Shown here: positions 1 to 5,139 of the stretch, one piece after another
How positions within the stretch are numbered: the stretch's first letter is position 1
How the letters are laid out: the number at the start of each line of letters is the position of its first letter
DNA from: JBKJTP01 sp046590195
Lineage (GTDB): Bacteria > Bacteroidota > Ignavibacteria > Palsa-1295
Length of the DNA stretch: 5,139 bases
NCBI GenBank assembly: GCA_046590195.1
Contig: JBKJTP010000327.1
Span: forward strand, 1 to 5,139
Direction of reading: 5' to 3'
Translations under genes and position numbers: made by a program
Notes under the pieces: model-generated
What the model was told of the DNA's origin: nothing
Database searches by the model: none
The model's input: the letters and a program-made list of their open reading frames with translations, nothing else

Positions 1-482
1 ACCGGGGCGCTGTGTGCACCGTACAGCGTGTTGCCTGAGATCGACTGCGTTGTTGATGTTGCGAGTTGCGGAGTATCCTGATCGAAAATAGTTGTAAAAC
101 CTACACCGACGAAGAACGACATAACAGCGAAGCTTAGCATCGACGCGACGCTATAGCCCCTGTGAGTTACGGGTGCAGCGGCCCTCATAGCGGGCGCTGC
201 CTGCAACATCGGACGTGTGACCGACACCGCACTGCCGAGGCTTGCACCGGAATAGCCGTTGTAAGCGAGTTTGCGATAGAGCGAAGCCGTGACGTTCGTC
301 GGCACAGCGAGTTGTTCGGTCTTGCTTGCGCTGGTAAGTGCTTCGCGGAGCTTGAGATGCTCGCGAAGTAATCCACGCTTTTCGGGTGATACGGCCAGCC
401 TATGGAGCAATTCCTCTTCGTCATGCGACTCAAGGTGTCCATCGAGAAAGTCCAGTATCCTGTCTTCTATGATGTTACTCAT
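1..482 (-). CDS. Putative single-pass membrane anti-sigma factor, partial (C-terminus beyond left edge)
   Basis: The reading frame opens at an ATG (complement of 480-482) and stays open for 160 codons to the left edge, so the C-terminus is missing. An in-frame TAA lies two codons before the ATG, which fixes this as the first possible ATG start; a weak AAGAG sits directly in front of it. Residues 1-50 are acidic and helical (IIEDRILDFLDGHLESHDEEELLHRLAV), ending in a charged helix around EKRGLLREHLKLREAL. This resembles the cytosolic sigma-binding domain of anti-sigma factors, but the His-Cys-Cys zinc motif is absent and there is no cysteine at all in the visible part. An Ala/Pro/Ser-rich linker follows, then one hydrophobic segment at about 112-133 (SVASMLSFAVMSFFVGVGFT), then a polar, presumably periplasmic tail. 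The gene lies directly downstream of an ECF sigma gene on the same strand, the usual place for its membrane-bound inhibitor. The role is inferred from architecture and context; it could also be an unrelated membrane protein. Confidence 0.7.
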   Translation of the reverse strand, partial: MSNIIEDRILDFLDGHLESHDEEELLHRLAVSPEKRGLLREHLKLREALTSASKTEQLAVPTNVTASLYRKLAYNGYSGASLGSAVSVTRPMLQAAPAMRAAAPVTHRGYSVASMLSFAVMSFFVGVGFTTIFDQDTPQLATSTTQSISGNTLYGAHSAP

Positions 483-534
483 CTCTTAAAGAGCTCTGAG
501 TTAATGCGTAATCTAAAAATTGCAGTCATTGAGA

Positions 535-1188
535 TCAGAAGTTCAACCCACTGATATCAACGACCTTTGAAAGCTTTTCGCGAATGGCGCGGCGCGCTCT
601 GAAGAGACGCACCTTTGCATTCGTCTTTGAAATTCCAAGTGATTCGGCAACCTGATCGAGCGTGAGCTTATCAAACTCGATGAGCAGAAATACTTCCTTC
701 AGCATGATAGGAAGTTCTGAGACGACCAGCAGCACCTTCTCCATCACGTCTTCCGTCGTGAGCGTACCGAAGCTCATCTCGATCGGCTCGACAGAGATCG
801 CCGTGATCGTCGCTTCGTCCATGTAGAGATCATCGAGCGATGACGTATGCCGCGTGCGCCGCATAGCCGAGATCGCGAAATTGTGGGCGACGCGGAATAG
901 CCATCCTGCGAATGATCCACCTTCGCGGATCGTGAACCGTGAGCGTTCGCGGAAGACGCAGATCCAAGTTTCCTGGAAGAGATCGTCGACCTGCGATTGC
1001 TCGAGGCTCCCCGAAAGGAGCAATTTTAAGTAGGAGTAAAGCCGGTCCGAGTAACGGTGGTAGAGTGTATTATACGCGTCGTCTTCCCCGCCCTGGAACG
1101 CACGCCACAACTCCTCATCCTTTCGAATGTGGCTCAGAGTGGTCTTCGATGACGTATGTAGGCCTATATTGGCTGGATGAGTGATCAC
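535..1188 (-). CDS. ECF-subfamily RNA polymerase sigma-70 factor
   Basis: This is an extracytoplasmic-function sigma factor that directs RNA polymerase to a specific promoter set. Numbering from the GTG start (217 aa), sigma region 2 begins at DEELWRAFQGGEDDAY (24-39). The core-binding motif DDLFQETW is at 68-75, and the -10-recognition helix FAGWLFRVAHNFAISAMRR is at about 93-111. A linker of about 35 residues precedes sigma region 4 (about 147-207), whose helix-turn-helix is LDQVAESLGISKTNAKVRLF, running into RARRAIREKL. The start is uncertain because no in-frame ATG precedes region 2. The only candidate starts are GTG at 1188 and TTG at 1287, and neither has a convincing ribosome binding site. 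I prefer GTG because ECF factors normally have only a short tail before region 2, whereas TTG adds 33 residues (250 aa) with no family feature. The putative membrane anti-sigma gene follows 52 bp downstream, so the pair is probably co-transcribed and responds to an envelope signal. The family call is firm; the target promoters are unknown. Confidence 0.93.
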   Translation of the reverse strand: MITHPANIGLHTSSKTTLSHIRKDEELWRAFQGGEDDAYNTLYHRYSDRLYSYLKLLLSGSLEQSQVDDLFQETWICVFRERSRFTIREGGSFAGWLFRVAHNFAISAMRRTRHTSSLDDLYMDEATITAISVEPIEMSFGTLTTEDVMEKVLLVVSELPIMLKEVFLLIEFDKLTLDQVAESLGISKTNAKVRLFRARRAIREKLSKVVDISGLNF

Positions 1189-1197
1189 CCGATACGT

Positions 1198-1221
1198 GTT
1201 AACAACAAGGTTTACAACAAG
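1198..1221. repeat. 12-bp direct tandem repeat upstream of the sigma gene GTG start
   Basis: Two adjacent 12-bp copies, GTTAACAACAAG and GTTTACAACAAG on the plus strand, differ at one base. They begin 10 bp upstream of the GTG at 1188. If that GTG is the start, they lie where a promoter or operator would be expected. If translation starts at TTG 1287, they simply encode the near-repeated peptide LVVNLVVN. The sequence shows the repeat; a regulatory role is only a guess. Confidence 0.5.
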
Positions 1222-1287
1222 GGAAGAAAGACCTGCTTCGAAAAACGCGCTTTTGGATGCAGATCCCTCCAGTTCTAGAACGTCCAA

Positions 1288-1405
1288 CGTCGGCTGGGGT
1301 TACAATAATCCGGTGGGTTATGTGGCGCTGGCTTGAGCAGGTGAGGCCAACTCCGGTGGAAACAAACCTCCAATTTCAGCGTCTTTTGCGCATTCCTTCC
1401 TACAC
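1288..1405. promoter_or_regulatory. Divergent intergenic region between the sigma and hydrolase genes
   Basis: This non-coding stretch (217 bp if the sigma gene starts at GTG 1188) separates two divergently transcribed genes and must hold both promoters unless they are fed from elsewhere. An AT-rich TTACAATAAT at about 1300-1309 contains the -10-like hexamer TACAAT for the plus strand, but I find no convincing -35 element at the right distance. No terminator-like hairpin or RNA element is apparent. Confidence 0.4.
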
Positions 1406-2527
1406 ATGCGCAAGATACTCTCCCGCTCGATGCTTTTTCTGGTGATCCTCATCCTGGTGCTGGCTGGCGTGACGTACCTTTTTCTCGGCCAGACGATGTT
1501 CGGCCGAGCCCCGCAGGGTGCCCGTCTGGAGCAGATCAAGCAGTCTAGCCACTTTGCGGACGGGGAATTCAAGAATATTCACGAGACCCCCACTTTGACC
1601 GAGGGGTACAGCTATGCCGGGGTAATGTATGATTTTATGCTTGGAGGCAAAGCGCGGAAGAAGCCATCGTCTGCGCTCCCCTCGAAGAAGATCGATCTGA
1701 AGTCGCTTCGTCCGGATGAAGATGTCCTTGTCTGGTTTGGTCACTCATCTTATTTCATCCAAGTCGATGGGAAGCGAGTGCTTGTCGATCCGGTGCTTAG
1801 CGGTGCAGCTTCACCGATCACAATGACCACGCCAGCATACGAGGGGACTGACCCTTACGCGATCAGCGATATCCCGGCCATCGACTACGTATTCATCTCA
1901 CACGATCACTGGGACCATCTCGATCATAAGACTCTGACCGAATTGCGTCCGCGCATCGGCAAGATCATTTGCGGGCTCGGCATTGGCGAGCATCTCGAAC
2001 TCTGGGGATTCACGAAGGACCAGATCATTGAACAGGACTGGAATCAGAAGACCGGTCTCGCTGATGGCTTCATTTCATACACATTCCCGGCTCGCCATTT
2101 TTCTGGCCGCGGATTCACACGCAACAAAACGCTCTGGGCTTCCTATGTCCTGCAAACGCCAACGATGAAGATCTACATTGGCGGCGACAGCGGATATGAC
2201 ACACATTTCGCAGAGATCGGTAAGCAATTCGGCTCGATCGACCTTGCTATCCTCGAGAATGGGCAATACGACAAGGCCTGGAAGTATCTTCACATGCTGC
2301 CCGAGGAAGTACCGCTTGCCGCGAAGGACCTGAACGCGAAGCGAGTGCTGGCTGTCCACTCATCGAAATTCACGCTGGCGAATCATGCGTGGGATGAGCC
2401 ACTGATCCTCGCAAGCAAGAATGCCGCTGTTGGTAAGTTACCGCTCATCACGCCGATGATCGGCGAGCGTGTTGATCTCAAAGATCAAACGCAGAGCTTC
2501 ACCAAGTGGTGGGAAGGCATCGACTAA
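1406..2527 (+). CDS. Membrane-anchored MBL-fold hydrolase, NAPE-PLD/RomA-like
   Basis: This is a 373-aa metallo-beta-lactamase-fold enzyme of the COG2220 type, closest in pattern to N-acylphosphatidylethanolamine-hydrolysing phospholipase D and RomA-like proteins. The N-terminus MRKILSR followed by a hydrophobic stretch (about 9-28) reads as an uncleaved anchor, N-in/C-out, with no lipobox cysteine. The catalytic domain would therefore face the periplasm. The fold opens at about 106 with VLVWFGHSSYFIQVDGKRVL. Metal ligands are H166, H168, D170 and H171 in HDHWDH, H231 in PARHFSGR, D261 in GGDSGY and H318 in AVHSSKF. H296 in KYLHMLPEE matches a conserved NAPE-PLD histidine. The set is complete and the length is near the family norm, so the enzyme is probably active. 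Family members cleave phosphodiester bonds in lipid head groups, but substrate cannot be read from sequence, and other COG2220 activities such as lactonase remain possible. No Shine-Dalgarno sequence precedes the ATG; a second ATG eight codons in (1430) would remove the positive residues before the membrane segment and is less likely. Confidence 0.88.
   Translation: MRKILSRSMLFLVILILVLAGVTYLFLGQTMFGRAPQGARLEQIKQSSHFADGEFKNIHETPTLTEGYSYAGVMYDFMLGGKARKKPSSALPSKKIDLKSLRPDEDVLVWFGHSSYFIQVDGKRVLVDPVLSGAASPITMTTPAYEGTDPYAISDIPAIDYVFISHDHWDHLDHKTLTELRPRIGKIICGLGIGEHLELWGFTKDQIIEQDWNQKTGLADGFISYTFPARHFSGRGFTRNKTLWASYVLQTPTMKIYIGGDSGYDTHFAEIGKQFGSIDLAILENGQYDKAWKYLHMLPEEVPLAAKDLNAKRVLAVHSSKFTLANHAWDEPLILASKNAAVGKLPLITPMIGERVDLKDQTQSFTKWWEGID
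2524..2527. other. Tail-to-tail overlap of two stop codons
   Basis: The plus-strand hydrolase gene ends with TAA at 2525-2527 and the minus-strand kinase gene ends with TAG at complement 2524-2526, so the shared bases CTAA close both genes. There is no intergenic space, and no hairpin with a U-tract is evident around the junction; transcription from each side probably runs into the other gene. Confidence 0.85.
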
Positions 2528-3897
2528 GTGATTGCTTTCGCGGCTGTTATCGCTGCACCCAGCGCGGCCTCTTCTTCAAATGAGCTGAGGCGAAGTGGCA
2601 ACTCGAACGCTCCTTCTGCAACTGCGCGCAGCGCAGCATTTCTGCGCATGCCGTTGCCCGATGCAAGTAACCCGTGGTGGTTGCGGAGCGATGGTGGCAG
2701 TTTGTCGTATGGCTCCTTCACTTCATTGATCATGCCTTCGAGAAGCGCCCTTGTCAATGCTGAGGTTGTGAAATTATTGGCGTTGAGGCCTATGATCGAA
2801 GCGCGCTCATTCTCCCCGTGCGTTCGACTACCGAGGAAAAATGGCGAGAAGTTGACACCTCTGCTTGATGATCGCGCAAGCTCATTCATCCGCTCATAGA
2901 GCGAGTTGCGATCGTGGACATCGATATCGAATGATTGCAGCACATCGATGAAGAAGTCCGCGAGTATGGCGTAGGCCTTGCCGCCTGCCAGCGTGGGAGC
3001 TACGATAAGATACTTATCGTCGCCGAGATAGCGGGTGTCGGTGCCCCAATATTTTCCAAAGCTATCAGCTTCGATCATGAGCTGTGAGCCTGTGCCAAAG
3101 TTTAGTAAAATGTCGTCTCTACTGCAACCCGATCCGATGTAGCTCGCCTGGGTGTCGCCCATTCCCGAAACGACTACTGTATCTCGAAGCTCAGATATAT
3201 GACCTATAGGTCCTATGGGACTTATAGGACCTATAATCTCTCCGATATCAACGATCTCTGGCAACGATGATGCAGATATCCCACAAGCATCGCAGGCCTC
3301 TTCCGAAAGCCGCTGATCACGAACATTGTACAATCCCCATGCAGCTACACTTGAGGGATCGCTTACTTGCTTGCCTAGTATCGATGACGCTATCCAGTCA
3401 TAGATGCCTAAGATCTTCGCACCACTTGGATACTTACCCTCACGCTTCCAGGAGGCTGCAGTGACGCCAAGAAATCCTGTATGGATCTCGGTGCCAATTG
3501 CCTCACGCTCATCCTCACTGATCTTCTCTCGGATCGATTGTGCAAGCGGCTTGCCATCGACTAGTTCATCACCTCGTTTATCCTGCCACGAGACGAAGTT
3601 GCTCATCGGCTTCATCTTCTCGTCAACGAGAAGACCTCCGTGCATTTGTCCCGTGAAGCAGATCGCCTGTACCTGATGACCGAATGTGGTAGCGTAGTTC
3701 GCTAGCTTCTCGATAATGTCGTACGCTGCTTCTCTCAGGGGTTCTGGCGTTTCCTCATATCGTCCATCAGGCAAGCCTTGAATGGCAGGCCGCAATGAAT
3801 TGCTTTCGACGCGCAATACTTTCTTGCTCTCGACATCGTAGAGCACCCCCTTAGAAGAAGTTGACCCGAAATCAATCCCAATCGTACAAGTAGCCAA
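2524..3897 (-). CDS. FGGY-family carbohydrate kinase, sedoheptulokinase-like
   Basis: This is a 457-aa cytosolic sugar kinase with the two-domain ASKHA fold; it transfers phosphate from ATP to a sugar hydroxyl. Visible motifs are the phosphate-1 loop IGIDFGSTSSK (6-16), the substrate-loop motifs FTGQMHG (81-87) and SWQDKR (103-108), GMGDTQAS (245-252) with the likely catalytic base D248, phosphate-2 NFGTGSQ (266-272), an adenosine-site LLASGNGMRRN (410-420) and the terminal EEEAALGAA helix. The GQMHG/WQD block, AAWGLYN (185-191), the APTLAGGKAY segment and FLGSRTHGENERAS (354-367) match sedoheptulokinase (SHPK, CARKL) better than xylulo- or glycerol kinase as I remember them. Sedoheptulose is thus the leading substrate, but a related ketose or a mannosidase product is possible. 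The start is TTG, supported by GGAGG nine bases upstream. The gene begins four bases after the mannosidase stop, so the two are probably coupled. An unusual Ile-Gly-Pro repeat lies at 222-233. The family call is firm, the substrate is not. Confidence 0.93.
   Translation of the reverse strand: MATCTIGIDFGSTSSKGVLYDVESKKVLRVESNSLRPAIQGLPDGRYEETPEPLREAAYDIIEKLANYATTFGHQVQAICFTGQMHGGLLVDEKMKPMSNFVSWQDKRGDELVDGKPLAQSIREKISEDEREAIGTEIHTGFLGVTAASWKREGKYPSGAKILGIYDWIASSILGKQVSDPSSVAAWGLYNVRDQRLSEEACDACGISASSLPEIVDIGEIIGPISPIGPIGHISELRDTVVVSGMGDTQASYIGSGCSRDDILLNFGTGSQLMIEADSFGKYWGTDTRYLGDDKYLIVAPTLAGGKAYAILADFFIDVLQSFDIDVHDRNSLYERMNELARSSSRGVNFSPFFLGSRTHGENERASIIGLNANNFTTSALTRALLEGMINEVKEPYDKLPPSLRNHHGLLASGNGMRRNAALRAVAEGAFELPLRLSSFEEEAALGAAITAAKAIT
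3199..3234 (-). repeat. Four-copy 9-bp tandem repeat coding Ile-Gly-Pro units within the kinase gene
   Basis: On the coding strand the units are ATAGGTCCT, ATAAGTCCC, ATAGGACCT and ATAGGTCAT, giving I-G-P, I-S-P, I-G-P, I-G-H at kinase residues 222-233; the next codon is also ATA. All the isoleucines in the units use ATA. The reading frame is kept. The position falls in the loop before the VVVSGMGDTQ strand, between conserved motifs, where length variation should be tolerated. It looks like a small in-frame slippage expansion. Confidence 0.8.
3205..3235. repeat. Perfect 12-bp inverted repeat with 7-bp loop inside the kinase gene
   Basis: The left arm TATAGGTCCTAT (3205-3216) and right arm ATAGGACCTATA (3224-3235) are exact reverse complements separated by GGGACTT. 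The symmetry arises because the 9-bp tandem units contain the near-palindrome AGGWCCT. The resulting mRNA hairpin sits within the coding region and has no U-tract, so it is not a typical terminator. Confidence 0.75.
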
Positions 3898-3901
3898 CTT
3901 C

Positions 3902-5139
3902 CTATGCCTCCATTTCGATCGCGTTGATCATTTCCACACTTCCGCCTCTTATAAGTAGCGTCTTCACTTCATACGGCTTAAAGTTTAGACTGGCGCCCAC
4001 GCCGAACAGTGAGATATCAATCGATGTTGATACCGCCTCACCACTTCGATTCACAGCGCGGAGTACATACCCACCACCGCCTTCAGCTCGTTTCATTGCT
4101 GTTACCTCGATCCGGCTATCGCCAAGAGCAATACCTCGAAACTGCTTGGACAGTGCACCTTCATGCGCGCTTTCGTAATGCGCGATCACTGGTTGTTGTA
4201 AATGCCCTGAATGTTCATGCAGCTTTGCTTTCGGAAGATCGGGACAATTGAAGAGAAGTCGGAGCTTGAACGATTGTATGCCTTGATCGAGATACTCCAA
4301 GGTCTCCCCTGTCTCGATCACATGTGGAGGCACATGATGAGCGTATAAGGGCGAGCGGGCGATGGTTAAGTAGATCGACCGCTCGGTAACAGAGTAGCTG
4401 CACTTCGAATCGTTGATCAGCGCCATTCCAAATGGCTTGCCGTTGCGAGTGCCTCGCACATGAACGCATGACTGACCAGGCTGCTCATTCTCGCCGATCG
4501 GTCTCTCTACAGCCGCGTATGGGATCTCGTAGGTGACAACTGGATCATCGCAATGATGATCGAAGCGGAGCTTCACAACAGCATTCGGCTCTCGCCAATC
4601 AAGCGTGACATTCACGTCCATGATATCGCCACGCCACCCGAGCTTGTATTCTTCGATCAGCTTCGAGGTGTTGTACGTTGATTTGATCCGCTGAATGCGA
4701 TAGATGGGTCCGCGTTCTGTCTCTTCGACGATGGGCTGTGGTACTGAATCTGGATTCATCGCAGCTTCGCGAGCGATCTCCTCGAGCGAGCCGATCTTGA
4801 ACTTGCCAGCGAGTTCGCTGAAGCCGGTAATGTGGTGTCCCCAGGTATCAGATGTATCTGAGTAGACTTCCGCAGCCTGATACGAATGCACTCCTTCGGT
4901 CCACATAGGCTTTGAGTTCTCGCTCAGTGGTACATGAAGAGCTGCGATCGGACGGTTATCTCCCGTAGGCATCTGAAAGGTGAGCATTTCACCCACTGTG
5001 CTCTTCGCATGGCGTTGCACGAAGAAGGTCTTCCAGCCGAACGACGGGATTATCGCTCGCGAGATGAATCGTACGCGATCATCACCGATCTTTCCGGATG
5101 GCCTGGACTTCTGCACGATGCACTCTTTACCCGTGTCAT
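3902..5139 (-). CDS. GH38-family alpha-mannosidase, C-terminal part (start beyond right edge)
   Basis: The frame stays open to the right window edge (411 visible residues), so this is the C-terminal part of a larger protein. An internal GTG at 5116 is not the real start: the codons before it continue the domain (DTGKECIVQ). The visible part matches the mid/C-terminal beta-sandwich region of bacterial GH38 retaining, metal-dependent alpha-mannosidases. Numbering from the first visible residue: DRVRFISRAIIPSFGWKTFF at about 20-39, SDTSDTWGHH at 93-102, EIPYAAVERP at 204-213 (family EIPYGxIERP), ALINDSKCSYSV at 239-250, RSPLYAHH at 261-268, EYLDQGIQSFKLRLL at about 281-295, TAMKRAEGGGG at 346-356 and KPYEVKTLLI at the end. 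The catalytic N-terminal domain with the zinc site lies outside the window, so activity cannot be judged here. These enzymes trim alpha-linked mannose from glycans or glycosides. No signal peptide can be assessed. The FGGY kinase gene follows after four bases. Confidence 0.9.
   Translation of the reverse strand, partial: DTGKECIVQKSRPSGKIGDDRVRFISRAIIPSFGWKTFFVQRHAKSTVGEMLTFQMPTGDNRPIAALHVPLSENSKPMWTEGVHSYQAAEVYSDTSDTWGHHITGFSELAGKFKIGSLEEIAREAAMNPDSVPQPIVEETERGPIYRIQRIKSTYNTSKLIEEYKLGWRGDIMDVNVTLDWREPNAVVKLRFDHHCDDPVVTYEIPYAAVERPIGENEQPGQSCVHVRGTRNGKPFGMALINDSKCSYSVTERSIYLTIARSPLYAHHVPPHVIETGETLEYLDQGIQSFKLRLLFNCPDLPKAKLHEHSGHLQQPVIAHYESAHEGALSKQFRGIALGDSRIEVTAMKRAEGGGGYVLRAVNRSGEAVSTSIDISLFGVGASLNFKPYEVKTLLIRGGSVEMINAIEMEA
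3907..3911 (-). promoter_or_regulatory. Ribosome binding site of the kinase gene, inside the mannosidase gene end
   Basis: GGAGG on the minus strand lies nine bases before the TTG at 3897 and overlaps the last sense codons and stop of the upstream mannosidase gene (encoding Glu-Met-Glu-Ala-stop). It decides the kinase start, since no ATG or GTG is available nearby, and it points to translational coupling of the two genes. Confidence 0.65.

Noticed and set aside
162..489. Short plus- and minus-strand open frames overlapping the anti-sigma gene
   Set aside because: They are out of frame with the longer open frame that has the anti-sigma-like architecture, show no recognisable domain, and have biased low-complexity composition.
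1273..1309. Sigma-70-type promoter built on TACAAT at 1301-1306 for the hydrolase gene
   Set aside because: No acceptable -35 hexamer lies at a 16-18 bp spacing; the match is not above what chance would give.
3205..3235. Inverted repeat as an intrinsic terminator
   Set aside because: It lies inside an intact kinase reading frame, is explained by the 9-bp coding repeat, and has no following U-tract on either strand.
4009..4469. Short open frames on both strands within the mannosidase gene
   Set aside because: They overlap a frame with clear GH38 family motifs and have no protein features of their own.
5088..5116. GTG at 5116 as the start of the GH38 gene, giving a complete 404-aa protein
   Set aside because: The same frame stays open to the window edge, the preceding codons read as continuous domain sequence, and the GH38 catalytic domain is missing, so the gene must begin outside the window.
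5050..5139. ATG located exactly at the right window edge on the minus strand
   Set aside because: It is in a different frame from the mannosidase and hits a stop after about 29 codons; it is a chance start.

Overview
The window is a compact piece of bacterial chromosome at roughly 50% GC with five protein-coding genes. Two of them run off the window edges. I see no rRNA, tRNA, CRISPR array, insertion sequence or phage gene. Starts are often non-ATG (TTG, GTG), and several genes lack a clear Shine-Dalgarno sequence. Together with the style of the ECF sigma/anti-sigma pair, this loosely suggests a member of the Bacteroidota/Chlorobiota (FCB) group, but the taxonomic guess is weak.

Left part (1-1287, minus strand): an ECF sigma-70 factor is followed 52 bp downstream by a gene for a single-pass membrane protein that looks like its anti-sigma factor and is cut by the left window edge. 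The start of the sigma gene is ambiguous (TTG at 1287 or GTG at 1188). A 12-bp tandem repeat sits just upstream of the GTG.

Middle (1406-2527, plus strand): divergent from the sigma gene is a membrane-anchored metallo-beta-lactamase-fold hydrolase. It has a full set of metal ligands in the pattern of NAPE-hydrolysing phospholipase D (RomA/COG2220-like). Its stop codon overlaps, tail to tail, the stop codon of the next gene.

Right part (2524-5139, minus strand): a two-gene unit. Upstream is the C-terminal half of a GH38 alpha-mannosidase, cut by the right window edge. Four bases after its stop comes an FGGY-family kinase most like sedoheptulokinase. The kinase ribosome binding site lies inside the end of the mannosidase gene, so the two are probably translated as a coupled pair that releases a sugar from a glycan or glycoside and phosphorylates it. 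The kinase gene carries a small 9-bp tandem repeat coding for Ile-Gly-Pro units; the same stretch forms a perfect 12-bp inverted repeat.

The sigma/anti-sigma pair and the anchored hydrolase may belong to an envelope-response theme, and the mannosidase/kinase pair to sugar catabolism. No link between the two themes is visible. Nothing in the window is clearly an undescribed system. The most notable points are the GH38-kinase pairing, the repeat inside the kinase, and the anti-sigma-like protein without a zinc motif.
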